Shown here: positions 1 to 9,408 of the stretch, piece after piece
How the letters are laid out: each line of letters starts with the position of its first letter
Numbering within the stretch: the stretch's first letter is position 1
From: Rhizophagus clarus
Taxonomy: Eukaryota; Glomeromycota; Glomeromycetes; Glomerales; Glomeraceae
DNA length: 64,000 nt
Reading direction: 5' to 3'
Assembly (NCBI GenBank): GCA_015698045.1
Contig: BLAL01000073.1
Span: forward strand, 1-64,000
Program-made: the position numbers and the translations under genes
Notes under the pieces: model-generated
What the model was told of the DNA's origin: nothing
The model's input: only the letters and a program-made list of their open reading frames with translations
The model's database searches: none

Positions 1-1153
1 AATAAGTCTAACGAAAAAAAATAAGTCTAACCAAAATAAATCTAACTCCTTATTACCCCCTAAATAAGTCTAACGAAAAAAATAAGTCTAACGAGATTTT
101 TGTCCTAACTTTCCTTAATCTAAGAAAAAAGTTTAATGTAAAAGGTAACGCATCAATTAACATATTTATCAAATAAATCTAATGAGATTTTTGTCCCAAC
201 TTTCCTTAATCAAGAAAAGGTTTAATGCAGGCTAGCGCATCAATTAGCATATTTAATAAATAAGTCTAACAAAAATAAGTCTAACGAAAAATCATGTGAT
301 TTTTAAATCTAACGAACTTTTCTATATACAAGAATGGCTTCTGCGCAAGCTAGCCCATTAAATAGCAAAATTGTTAAATAAATCTAACGAGATTTTTGTC
401 CCAACTTTTCCCAAAGCTGAGAACAGATCAGTGGAGTCTAGATAACCGAATAGCAAATCAGCTTCTGAAAATAAGTCTGTCCGCCTTGCCGGGAATTTAT
501 TAATCTAACGAAAAAATATATATCAGGAATTGGCTTCGTACAGGCTAACTCCTTATCTAATACATTATTTATTTGTCTAATGTTTCCGCTCTGCTGGGGG
601 AATTTATAAGTCTAACGAAAAAATCACATATCAGTAAATAATTCTGGCAAGCTAGAGCACATAAAAATCATGATCTAAATAAATCTAACGAGAATACATT
701 ACATTCCTATTATACCCTTAGTATATTCCAGGTTTAAGCTTTAGTCCGCAATCTGTCATATACTGGGTAACATAATAGCCTCTGATATGTAAGGCATCGG
801 CCACAAGAAGAAGCGGTAGGCTTCCCGCAGTCAGAGCATGGTATCCGTTTTTTTGATTTTCTATGAAATCGGCAACCTTCAGGCGAATACAAGGGTTATT
901 GCAAACCTTTCCAGTATTGCAAAGATACGGACAAGAATATTCACTAATCATCCTATTTTTAACACTAAAATTCAAAAGATTAATTAATAATAGTTAATAC
1001 TTAAGTTTTGTAATAGCCCAAAACCATTTTGGCAAGCCTGTAAATACTGCTTTTGGTAACGGCTCTATAACCGAAAACTGAAAAAAATAGGAAATAATTA
1101 ATTAAAGAAAAATTTTATAAGTAAGTAATAGTGCGACGGTTAGAGATAACACA
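1..1153 (+). repeat. Left terminal inverted repeat (partial)
   Basis: It is the reverse complement of 13698-14861 with scattered substitutions and indels. The inner boundary is sharp: both arms match through GATAACACA (1145-1153) and then diverge. The arm is packed with copies of AAATAAGTCTAACG and AAATAAATCTAACG spaced irregularly, plus a block containing TTATTACCCCCTAAATAAG at 50-68. Such subterminal repeats are usually binding sites for the element's transposase or integrase (inference). A damaged Cys-rich gene lies inside it. Confidence 0.9.
699..951 (-). pseudogene. Cys-rich small protein, left TIR copy (frameshifted)
   Basis: This is the inverted copy of the intact gene at 13903-14160. 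The first ~24 codons match, including the CPYLC and CNNPC pairs. One C is then missing near 881 (two C instead of three in GTATTCGCC), so the frame is lost before the second half of the cysteines. Everything downstream matches the right copy at the DNA level in the wrong frame. The left copy is therefore probably dead while its partner in the other TIR is intact. Confidence 0.75.
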
Positions 1154-1161
1154 TATACCAA

Positions 1162-4100
1162 ATGTCTGATGCTTACCCAGAATATATAGAAGAATTTAGT
1201 ATAGAAATATCTGATTTTAATCCAATTGGTCCTACTGCTATATACCTTTACCAGAAATTGCCAAAACGTAATAATGGAATTATAAATATTCAAAATAATG
1301 ATGACTGTGTTTCAAGGTGGAGTGTTCTAGGAGTTTGCATCCGGTTAAAGTTCATCCATAGAGAAATCCACATCGGCTATATGGAGGTTTGTGGAAGAAC
1401 TTAATATGGAAGACATCCCAATTCCAGTGCCAGTCTCAACACCTATATTATAAGAAGTTTCGAAGAGAATAATCCAGAGATTAGCTTATGTGTTTATGAG
1501 TGGCACAATCAAACAAATGTCTTGACTTTCGCTATATTTCAGAAAGAAGGGGAGATGAATATAAGCAAGTAAATCTTTAGTAATTACGGAAGAAGATAGA
1601 AGTCATTACTGCATAATCAAAGATCTGCACAAGCTGGTATACAATCATAGTAAGCATAAAGGACGAAAATATCTATGCCGATATTGCCTTCATGTATATT
1701 CAGCGGAGAAAGGGTATAAGGAACATTTGCCCGAAATGCAAGGGTTTGAATAATGCTCCTCAACGGCCACAAATGCCGATAAAAAATAAGAGTTATCAAA
1801 GCTTTTTATAATCATTAAATGCATGCAACCAAACCCATACCGAATATCTGGGATTTAGAAAGCTTAACCGAAAATCTAAACTCACCGAAGAAAAAACAAA
1901 ACTAACCCATACTGAAAGAATACAGAGGCATAAGCCAAGTGGTTATTGCTATGTAGTGGTTCGCATGGATAGTTCACTTAATTATGAGATTGTGAGTCAC
2001 GATCTATATAGAGGCCAGATGCCTTGAAAGATTCGTTACAAAAATCGAAGAGGAACTCCTAGCTATCCAAGGAAGATTTATCTGCACCGCTGAAATGATA
2101 ATGGCACCAGGAGACTGAAGGCGTATAATGAAGCGACTGAATGCTGGATTTGCAAGGGACCTTTCTTAAAACCAGCACCAGAGGTAATAAAAAAATCGAA
2201 GAAGCAAAGCATAGATTATTAGAAATAAGGAATGGGAAACATGTATGGAAAAGGAGCATCCTGAAAAGAAAGAGGTGCAGAAAAGATATCGAGAAGCTTA
2301 AGTGCTCTTAATCGAAAAGTAAAAGATCACGACCATATAAGTGGCAAGTTCCGAGGTCCAGCTCATGATGCTTGCAATAAAAAGTTACGGATAGGATCTT
2401 TTGAGACGAAAGTGCCTCTCATCTGCCATAATTTTCGTGGGTATGATTCCCATCCGCTTATGAAAGTTGTGAGCAAGTTCACGGCTGATAAGCTAAATTG
2501 CATTCCAGAAAATATTGGAAAGTATAAGGCCATGGATGTAGGTCAACTCCGATTTCTTGACAGTTTTCAGCATATGGCAATGGGATTAGATAAGTTAGTA
2601 GCATGTCTAGGAGAAAACCCAGAAAAGTTCCCCCCTAACTGTCAAGCACTTTTACTGCAAAAGGTTATTCGATAGAAAAGATTAAACTTCTTTTCCGAAA
2701 GGGTGTAATTTCCATATGATTGGACAAATGCATGGAAAAATTCGACAGAACAAGCCTCCCGCCTAGAAAGGATTTCTATTCGCTTCTCAGTCAGCAAAAT
2801 ATCAGTAAGGAGGACTATGAATACGCTCAAAAAGTATGGCAAACATTTGAGATGCAAAGCTTTGGAGACTATCATGATCTTTACCTTGAGACAGACGTAC
2901 TCTTACTAGCTGACTGTATTTATGAACTATACCATCATATGTCTGCAAGATGATGGCTTAGACCCTTCCCACTACGTCTCAGCACCAGGAATGTTCAACG
3001 ATTCATTATATAAGAGCAGTGGAGTCGAACTCAAGCTCATGACAGATATGGACGAATATCTGATGGTTGAAAATGGTATCCGTGGCAGGAATGACAATGG
3101 CAAGTCACCGATATGCCCAAGCTAATAATCTGAAATGTCCAGATTACGATTCTAGCAAGCCGGATTCCTGGATCATGTATGAGGATATGAATGCTTTATA
3201 TTCAGGTGCAATGACCCAATACATGCCTACAGAAATATTGGGAAAAGTAAGCTTAGAACAGCTTCCAGACATACAAAGCATTGCACCAGATGCTGAAATA
3301 GGATATACATTGGAAGTTGATCTAGAAGCCCAGTGCACTTGCATGATTTCTTTTCAGATTATCCTTTAGCACCAGAAAAAGCAGATAGTTCCAGAAGAAT
3401 GGCTTAGCTTGTATAATGAAAGATTAGTGCAAGATAAAGAAGTTGGGGGCGGAAAATATACAACAGGAGAAAAGCTCGTCCAAACCCTTTATCCCAAAAA
3501 AAAACTACGTGATCCATTATCGTGCACTCCAGTTATACATGAAATTGGGGGTGAAAGTTACAAAGATTCACGGTGGATTAAAATTCCGGCAGTCTCCATG
3601 GATGAAAGACTATATTGAGGAAAATATTTGTAAACGCAAAATAGCTAAGGCCACTGGGGATGAGTTTGGAGTTATGTATTATAAGTTAAAAAATAATGCA
3701 GTCTTCGGCAAACAGATGGAGAATGTCCGTAAACATATGAGAGTAGAGCTACTTAGAACAGAAGAGGATAAAAAAATTAGGCGTCTAGCAAGTTCACCAT
3801 TATATGTAGGCTTTAAAGCATTCGAAGGGGCATCACAGCAGTTCACATGTTAAAAGGAACAGTAACTCTAAATAAACCAATTTATGTGGGGCAGGCAATT
3901 CTCGACATTAGCAAGGCCATGATGTATAACTTTTGGTTACGGTTACATAAAGCCTCGCTATGGAGATAAGGCCCGTCTACTTTATACAGATACAGACTCA
4001 CTCATAATGTGGATAGAAACTGAAGACATATATAAAGATCGAGCAGAAAGACCAGATATTTTCGATCTTAACTATTCAGGAGACTTATTTCTAATGAAGG

Positions 4101-4532
4101 ATGAGACAAAGGGGAACCCAATAGGCGAATCAATATGTTTAAAGCCAAAAATGTATTCAGTTCTTCCAGCAGGTCATGATCCTAAAACTCCCGATGATCC
4201 CGATTCAGAAGACCCTAAAAAGAAGCATGGCATCCAGAAGGCAAAGGGTGTTAAGAAATGCCGTGGTTAAAAAGGAGCTTCGACATGACAAATTTCTAGA
4301 ATGTCTCAGGACTAAGAAGCTAACCCGACATGATATGTATGGTCTCCGCAGTCATGATCATCAAATATATCTGGAGAGGGTAAATAAGATAGGACTGAAT
4401 CCATATGATAACAAGCGCTGGATCTTACTTGATGGAATTCGAACCCTGCCATATGGACATTGGCGAATTGGATTATATAAACGCCTGATAGCATCTGGAT
4501 TATCTCCTGAAGAAGCAGAAGAAGGGCTATAA
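1162..4532 (+). pseudogene. B-family DNA polymerase, Maverick/Polinton type, degenerate
   Basis: About 3.37 kb, matching the ~1,100 codons usual for this family, but split by many frameshifts and stops. Visible in order: an N-terminal block ending NNAIINIQN-like (about 1162-1310); a zinc-finger block with HYC and CRYCLHVYS (about 1600-1745); Exo I Asp-Leu-Glu at 1852-1860; a CWIC / DHDH / H-x3-CN cluster (about 2140-2380) resembling the recombination endonuclease VII signature; Exo II HNFRGYDSH (about 2424); Exo III YLETDVLLLAD (about 2880); palm motif A from Asp 3184; motif B KLKNNAVFG (about 3683); motif C YTDTDS at 3983-4000; and a C-terminal VNKIGLNPYDNKRW block (about 4380). These are the marks of protein-primed PolB. 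Catalytic residues persist but no continuous frame exists, so this copy cannot make a polymerase. Confidence 0.88.
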
Positions 4533-4656
4533 AAGTTAAACTTCGTGTCAAGGAATAGATCCTTTATAATAAATATTTTTTCCAGGTAAAAATTATCAAA
4601 GAATATAATTTTATTAATTAAAGTTTTTCTATCGTTATAGTAGAAACGATACAAAA

Positions 4657-5004
4657 ATGGTCGATCATAAGGATATAGAACTTGCGCAAATAAAAGTCAT
4701 AAAAACTGCATTGCGAAAAGGCAGAAAATATGATAATCTTGCAAAAAATTATGGAGAATATCTAAAAAAAACTACGAGCTGAAAAGGATCCGAATAACTA
4801 TATTAAAACACTTGCAGTAAGATGTTCCCTAAGGAAGAAGCATATACTGAAAGGCTAGAAAATTATCGCAAAAGGTATGAAGATAATGATCTATTTACCA
4901 GCCTAGAGGAATTATATGAGCTTTATTATCAAATAGCTAAGGAGGAGAATCGTGAAAGGTCAGAAGATGAAATAGAGCAGATGCTCAAAGCAATGGCAAT
5001 CTAG
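4657..5004 (+). pseudogene. Small charged protein with two compensating frameshifts
   Basis: An ATG at 4657 opens MVDHKDIELAQIKV and continues to about 4776. There an A-run (CTAAAAAAAACT) throws it out of frame. A second shift just before 4822 returns to the original frame, which runs with MFPKEEAYTERLEN to the stop at 5002-5004. The whole would be about 115 residues, helical and Lys/Glu-rich. No family recognised. It follows the polymerase at 124 bp and has probably decayed with it. Two separate tiny genes are an alternative. Confidence 0.45.
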
Positions 5005-5080
5005 TCATCTTTGGCAAAGCTTTTTACAAAGATATTTTTTCTGGCATGTTAAATATTTGATTATAGAATAAATCACTAAA

Positions 5081-5275
5081 ATGACAACCAGCATAGTCGG
5101 ATTAGAGGATATTATAGATGAAGTAAAAAAGAATATCAAAATGGTATTCCAAAATGAGGTTAGAGCAGAAGATCGTCAAAAAGTTTATATAATTGGACTA
5201 CAATTAACATTAGATAGATTAGCACGAGAGTTAGATTTTGTGCAAAATAATTATCAAGGAAATCTAATAGACTGA
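5081..5275 (+). CDS. Small helical hypothetical protein (64 aa)
   Basis: ATG 5081 to stop 5275, uninterrupted. The product begins MTTSIVGLEDIIDEV, is amphipathic and probably all helix (Leu/Ile heptad spacing in the second half), with no Cys and no membrane segment. It lies 76 bp after the preceding small ORF and its end overlaps the 3' end of the converging F-box gene by 22 bp. No family recognised; being inside the element it may be a passenger or an accessory gene. Confidence 0.4.
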   Translation: MTTSIVGLEDIIDEVKKNIKMVFQNEVRAEDRQKVYIIGLQLTLDRLARELDFVQNNYQGNLID

Positions 5276-5837
5276 AAAGACTTGACTAGCCTATGAAATT
5301 CATCATCAACAGTATAGTCATAGTCATAGGATTGGAAAACTCTGGCCAGTCTAAGAAATTCATTCCTTAGTTCGTAAAGCGAACAGACATCCTGATAGTA
5401 CCTGTTTAGTTCATAGTCCTGTTTTAAATAATATTGCATTTTACGACGTGTAAAATAGACTAAAAATTGTTTTTTATTATGAAGTAGTTGACTTCTACTA
5501 TAGCGAGAAGAATTTAAGAAATCTTTATGATCATATAATATAGAAAGCGAAATAGTCCTTGTACTTAATCGATTAAAAATATCACTCCATGTATCACTTA
5601 CTTTGCAATAGTTAACAATTTCAGTAAGACTGAGATCATCATCATAAAGGTAAGAAATAATATTATCACGAATACTGGGAATACTAATAAATTCAGCTTT
5701 CCTTTTTTCTGAATAATAAGCTTAGATACAGCATTCCATTGGTGGTTTACTCTAGCACAACTCCTATAGAGATCTTTCCTACTAAGAAAGGCAAAGATAG
5801 CTTCTAGTAATTCGGGTAAAGCTAGGGTGTTATGCAT
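5254..5837 (-). pseudogene. F-box protein, one frameshift
   Basis: ATG at 5837-5835 opens an N-terminal F-box (LPELLEAIFAFLSRKDLYRS, then CARVNHQWNA). After codon ~45 the frame is lost at the A-rich stretch near 5710. The neighbouring frame then runs open for about 145 codons through SDTWSDIFNRL and a Tyr-rich tail to a TGA at 5256-5254. F-box proteins hand substrates to SCF ubiquitin ligases, and the family is large in Glomeromycotina. The gene is divergent from the F-box gene at 5869 with only 31 bp between start codons. A single indel breaks it; a sequencing error in the homopolymer cannot be excluded. Confidence 0.7.
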
Positions 5838-5868
5838 ATTTTAAATTAGCATATAATATTTGTTAATT

Positions 5869-6563
5869 ATGACACATTTAAGAGTTATATATTTACCAGA
5901 ACTATTAAATCATATTTTATATTTCCTAGCAATAGATAAATCCCTCTATCCCATTCTATTTGTCTGCCGATTATGGTACAGATGCGGTGTTTCTGTTCTA
6001 TGGAAACGAGTTGAGCTAAAGAATAGTAACATACAAAAAATTTTATGAAAATAATATGTGAGAAGCAGAAGAGTCTCTTTGGGACCAAACCATTTTATTA
6101 TTTGAATGTAACTCATTTAGAAATTCCAAGATACTGGCAACTTTCAGATAAAAAAATCAAACATATTACACATCTATTCCCAAATATAATTCATTTAAAT
6201 TTGAATGATAGTATGGGATTCAGTGATAAAACATTAAATCGAATAGCAGAATCATATCCCAATCTGAAGTATCTCAACTTGGGATTTAATTATCGTAGAG
6301 TAGATGATACTGGATTAATAACTGATAAAGGTCTATATGCAATCGCAAATTCATGCTATAAATTAGAATATCTAGATATTTCTTTCCGTATAGAGTTTTC
6401 TGAAGAATCAATTTGTAATATTATTCATTCCTGCCTAAAACTCCAAGCACTTCATATTCAAGGTTGTAGAATTACTTATAAAACTATCAGAGAAACTAGA
6501 TTGTATCTTAAATTAAAATATTTTGGTATAACTAGAGGTTGGGACCGATCTAATTATTCTTAG
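5869..6563 (+). pseudogene. F-box/leucine-rich-repeat protein, one frameshift
   Basis: The ATG at 5869 gives MTHLRVIYLPELLNHILYFL followed by the F-box hallmark VCRLWYRCGVSVLW. The frame stops at about 6047 and the next frame (from about 6045) carries 172 codons of AMN1-type leucine-rich repeats (YLNVTHLEI, HLNLNDS, YLNLGF, YLDISF) to the stop at 6563. Domain order F-box then LRR is that of FBXL-type substrate adaptors of SCF ligases. One indel separates the two parts, so the gene is broken or misread at one position. It is a host-type gene inside the mobile element. Confidence 0.72.
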
Positions 6564-6597
6564 TCAAATTATTTAGACTATTTTCCACAGATAAGAA

Positions 6598-6813
6598 ATG
6601 GAAAGCAATAAAAAAGAGAATCCAGAGACGAGCCAGCTTGACTATGATTCCTCATCCCTTATATTCCCTGATCTGACAAAATCAGCACAAGCTCTAATGG
6701 ATAGCCTGGATAAATTGGAAGACATGATAAATTTGATAAAATCTGATTTGAAAAAACCGTTGCCATTAGATGTTTCTGACCTTTTGCAGAGCTTAGACAA
6801 GAAAGGGAAATAG
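6598..6813 (+). CDS. Small acidic hypothetical protein (71 aa)
   Basis: ATG 6598, 35 bp after the F-box/LRR stop, to a TAG at 6811-6813. The product starts MESNKKENPETSQLDYDSS, is polar at the N-terminus and has a probable helix (LMDSLDKLEDMINLIKSDL) in the second half. No known domain. It could be a coiled-coil partner of the larger coiled-coil protein encoded at 7112, but this is only a guess from position. Confidence 0.4.
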   Translation: MESNKKENPETSQLDYDSSSLIFPDLTKSAQALMDSLDKLEDMINLIKSDLKKPLPLDVSDLLQSLDKKGK

Positions 6814-6819
6814 GTTAAA

Positions 6820-7080
6820 TTACTGCGCCATACACGTGACATTGTGAACTCGGTTCACATTCTCCTTATAAATTTCAGGATAATCTTCCGCAATTCTTGG
6901 ACAAGGAAAGGCATTTTCTCTGGCATTTTCTTGGTATTTTTTTCCCAGAATATAGGCTTCAGCAATTTTTTTGGCTAATTCTAGACGGAAACTTTTACTA
7001 AAAATATATGGAATACCCAAACTTCTGGGAAAATATGGAATTTCTAAACTTCCAGGAATAATTTTCTTCCAGGAATTTTC
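6820..7080 (-). other. Minus-strand open remnant without ATG
   Basis: A minus-strand frame stays open over this stretch but has no ATG. It encodes two short repeats of the type EIPYFPRSL / GIPYIFSKS, then a helical segment and a tail with FPCPRIAEDYPEIYKEN. It may be an old coding fragment, or simply the upstream region of the gene at 7112. Low support. Confidence 0.2.
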
Positions 7081-7111
7081 TAAAACTACATATTACTTAC
7101 CCTATTCGAAC

Positions 7112-8035
7112 ATGGCAAGCCAACCACATTTTAATGAACACTATAAGAATTTGCTTGACCAATTACCTCAATCCATAAAAAAGGATGCATGGTTACGACT
7201 AACAACTCGCAAAAGTAATCCACTATCGGAGGAACAGGCTAAAGGTATTCGTTTAGATATTGAGGAATTACTTACTAAAGAAGTTGGAAGATACTTTAAT
7301 AAAAAAAATCGTCAAAAGCTAAAGATTGAAGCAAATACCACTTCTGATGGTTCTAGTACATTATCTCGGTTAGATGGATTTGAGAAACAGTTAGAAGAGC
7401 GTGAACTTCGTGTACAACAACAGGAAAATAGTATTAAGAAAACTATTGAGACTCAAGTTTCTGAAGAACGCAAACGTTTAAAAGATGAATATGATACTCT
7501 TTTAGCTCGAAAAGTGAGAGAATATAATAACTGTATGGTAGATATGAAGCAGAAATTATATTCACTTAGGTATCAGCTAGAAGAGCAATATAAATCCAGT
7601 AAGGCTGACTTGGAAAAACAATACCAATCTCGTATCTCTGCCTTGGATAAAGCCAATATTGAAAAAGATAAAGAGATTGGCAAGTTATCTGCATTACTAT
7701 CACGATCTAAGAATGAAATAAAGGATCTTAAATATATCCTTTCTTCGGTTAAAGATATTATCAAGATATTGGATGATATTATCTATTCTAAAGATCAAAC
7801 AATTATTGCTTATAATGATGAAATCCGTTCTATTCATCCTGGCTGTATTGATAGTACTCTAGAGCCAATTAGTTTTTATGAAAAAAATGCCAAAGACTTG
7901 TGGAATAGATGGCGTGCTAATGCACCGGATAATCCACATATCCGAAAAAAATATTCATTTCGTTCTTCTATTCATACAAAACTTTCTGATCATCTTATTC
8001 AAGAACTTCAAAAGGTTATATCATGCCAAAAATAG
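7112..8035 (+). CDS. Coiled-coil protein (307 aa) of the mobile element
   Basis: The start is placed at ATG 7112 (MASQPHFNEHYKNLLDQL); the frame is open to 6971 upstream but without an ATG. Residues ~120-270 form a long charged coiled coil rich in Glu, Lys, Arg and Gln. The C-terminus has an aromatic segment (FYEKNAKDLWNRWRANAP). No catalytic motif is seen. The length and intactness (no indels over 0.9 kb, next to broken genes) suggest selection or recent origin. Its 3' end overlaps the converging zinc-finger/Ser-rich frame by 15 bp. Could be a structural or DNA-tethering protein; function unknown. Confidence 0.65.
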   Translation: MASQPHFNEHYKNLLDQLPQSIKKDAWLRLTTRKSNPLSEEQAKGIRLDIEELLTKEVGRYFNKKNRQKLKIEANTTSDGSSTLSRLDGFEKQLEERELRVQQQENSIKKTIETQVSEERKRLKDEYDTLLARKVREYNNCMVDMKQKLYSLRYQLEEQYKSSKADLEKQYQSRISALDKANIEKDKEIGKLSALLSRSKNEIKDLKYILSSVKDIIKILDDIIYSKDQTIIAYNDEIRSIHPGCIDSTLEPISFYEKNAKDLWNRWRANAPDNPHIRKKYSFRSSIHTKLSDHLIQELQKVISCQK

Positions 8036-8314
8036 TCGAATAGGCACCATATTTTTTGTCAAACTTTTAGAACTACTTGAAGTATTTGAACTACTTGAAG
8101 TACTTGAAGTACTTGAAGTACTTGAACCACTTGAACCACTTGAACCACTTGAACTACTTGAACTACTTGAACTACTAGAACTACTTGCTAAACTATTGGA
8201 AGAAAAAATACATGGAGTTTTATTAGCTAAATGTTGTTCAAGTTTAGATGGATATAAGAATTCCTTACCACATCTTTTACATATACGTTCCTTATTAGAT
8301 CGTTTGCTAGCTAG
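8021..8314 (-). CDS. C2HC zinc-finger plus Ser-rich tail, third frame of gag-pro cassette
   Basis: This frame is entered by a -1 shift from the protease at 8320-8314 and runs 97 codons from CTA 8314-8312 to TGA 8023-8021. It has no ATG of its own near the start. It carries a finger (ICKRCGKEFLYPSKLEQHL then ANKTPC; C-x2-C-x12-H-x5-C) followed by a tail of ~40 residues made of Ser-Ser-Ser, Ser-Gly-Ser and Ser-Thr-Ser triplets (repeat DNA 8053-8190). The finger resembles the one at the N-terminus of the 12408-13697 protein. In retroviruses this third-frame position holds pol; here it is a nucleic-acid-binding-type module. Whether it is expressed by frameshift is inference. Confidence 0.6.
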   Translation of the reverse strand, partial: LASKRSNKERICKRCGKEFLYPSKLEQHLANKTPCIFSSNSLASSSSSSSSSSSSSGSSGSSGSSTSSTSSTSSSSNTSSSSKSLTKNMVPIRLFLA

Positions 8315-9408
8315 TTTTTTTTTACAGATTCTTGCCCCTTCTCTACAGTGAAGATATTACGCTGAGATTTATGAACTGATAGGGGAATGGTAATAGTCTT
8401 TCCATTACATATGGCCTTAAATTCTCCTTTTATTAAAGGCTCCCATCCAGCCCGATGTTGCCATGGTGTTCCAAGAATTACTAAAGATTTAGCATTTCCA
8501 TTCTGGTCCTTCTCTGCAGGTACAACAGAAAATTCATCCGTGATAGTAGCTGTATTTTCTCCAGAACCAATTGTTATGGGAACATTGTCCATAGTGCCAA
8601 TAGATACAGATTGACTTGCGACTCCATTAAGCCTATGAATTTTCTTCCTATTAATTTTAATACCTAAAAGCTCTTCGACAAGTTCAGCAATATTATCTGA
8701 AAATATGGATGAATCAGAGCCTGTATCAATCATTGCACAAGGTATAACCAAACCTCCTATTTTACAATAAATAGTCGCAACATCATCGGCATCCTTTATC
8801 TGGAGAAAATTTATCTCCAAGGGTTTTGGCCAATATATTTGGCTATTTTTTTTTTGAGCTGTAGCATAAGCCTTAATGGCATAATCTAATCGAATGCTCT
8901 CTGGTTTAGCATAGCTAGAGGATGTAGTATTAATTTCCTTTATTTTAGTAGAATCTGCTATAACCATATCTTCATTTGGGCTGGGAGCATTTGGAACAGA
9001 TTCATTATTATTTTCTGGAACTTGTAAAAGAAGTTTTTGTTCGGTATTTGTGGCTTGTATTAGTGGAAATAAGATATCTTGAAATTTTTTTGTAACATTT
9101 TCCCATGCTAATTCCCTTCTTTTAACCGTATCATTTGGCATTTCTGTATTCAAGCAATGGTCTTTTATTTTGGGGAATATCATATTAATAAATTTTGAAA
9201 TTTCTATAAGAATCTCTCTAGGACAATGAGGGACTAATGATGCTATTGACGATTTTAATGCTATTTGATACATTAGATCTGTAGCTATGGCTATATTACT
9301 AGTACGAGATTTGGAAGTAGGGGACTTCTTGGTGGTTCCTTCTTTTGATTTGATACTCTTTTTTATAGGTACTCCACTTCGCACCACTTTTTTTTTAAAG
9401 CATAGCAA
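8311..9408 (-). CDS. Retropepsin-like aspartic protease (Pro frame)
   Basis: The open frame runs to TAG 8313-8311, with no ATG at its head (first near-cognate codon TTG 9408). It overlaps the end of gag in the -1 frame, so it is most simply read as a Gag-Pro fusion. The N-terminal ~200 residues are a low-complexity, Ser/Lys-rich linker. The catalytic DTG is at residues ~228-230 in AMIDTGSDSSIFS, a flap-like region follows, and ILG at ~311-313 is the second retropepsin motif. One DTG per chain means it should act as a dimer, as in retroviruses and Ty3 elements, presumably to process the Gag-like precursor. No RT or RNase H follows. Confidence 0.85.
   Translation of the reverse strand: MLCFKKKVVRSGVPIKKSIKSKEGTTKKSPTSKSRTSNIAIATDLMYQIALKSSIASLVPHCPREILIEISKFINMIFPKIKDHCLNTEMPNDTVKRRELAWENVTKKFQDILFPLIQATNTEQKLLLQVPENNNESVPNAPSPNEDMVIADSTKIKEINTTSSSYAKPESIRLDYAIKAYATAQKKNSQIYWPKPLEINFLQIKDADDVATIYCKIGGLVIPCAMIDTGSDSSIFSDNIAELVEELLGIKINRKKIHRLNGVASQSVSIGTMDNVPITIGSGENTATITDEFSVVPAEKDQNGNAKSLVILGTPWQHRAGWEPLIKGEFKAICNGKTITIPLSVHKSQRNIFTVEKGQESVKKN
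8314..8320 (-). promoter_or_regulatory. Putative -1 frameshift slippery site, Pro to zinc-finger frame
   Basis: The protease frame reads GTA AAA AAA AAC TAG; the heptamer A AAA AAC sits directly before the stop. This is a canonical X XXY YYZ site. Slipping by -1 continues into CTA GCT AGC and the zinc-finger frame. Whether a downstream RNA structure exists was not computed. Confidence 0.6.

Noticed and set aside
1..1153. Regular short repeats considered as CRISPR or telomere
   Set aside because: Spacing is irregular, there are no unique equal-length spacers, the motif is not a G-rich telomere repeat, and the block is mirrored at 13698-14996, so it is a TIR.
6971..7111. N-terminal extension of the coiled-coil gene
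   Set aside because: The upstream part starts on TTG with no ATG and repeats IPK/LLGKYGI-like segments; ATG 7112 is the better start.
7878..8351. Plus-strand 157-codon Leu-rich frame
   Set aside because: It is the antisense of the Ser-rich repeat tail and zinc finger on the minus strand and overlaps the coiled-coil gene; its repeats are a shadow.
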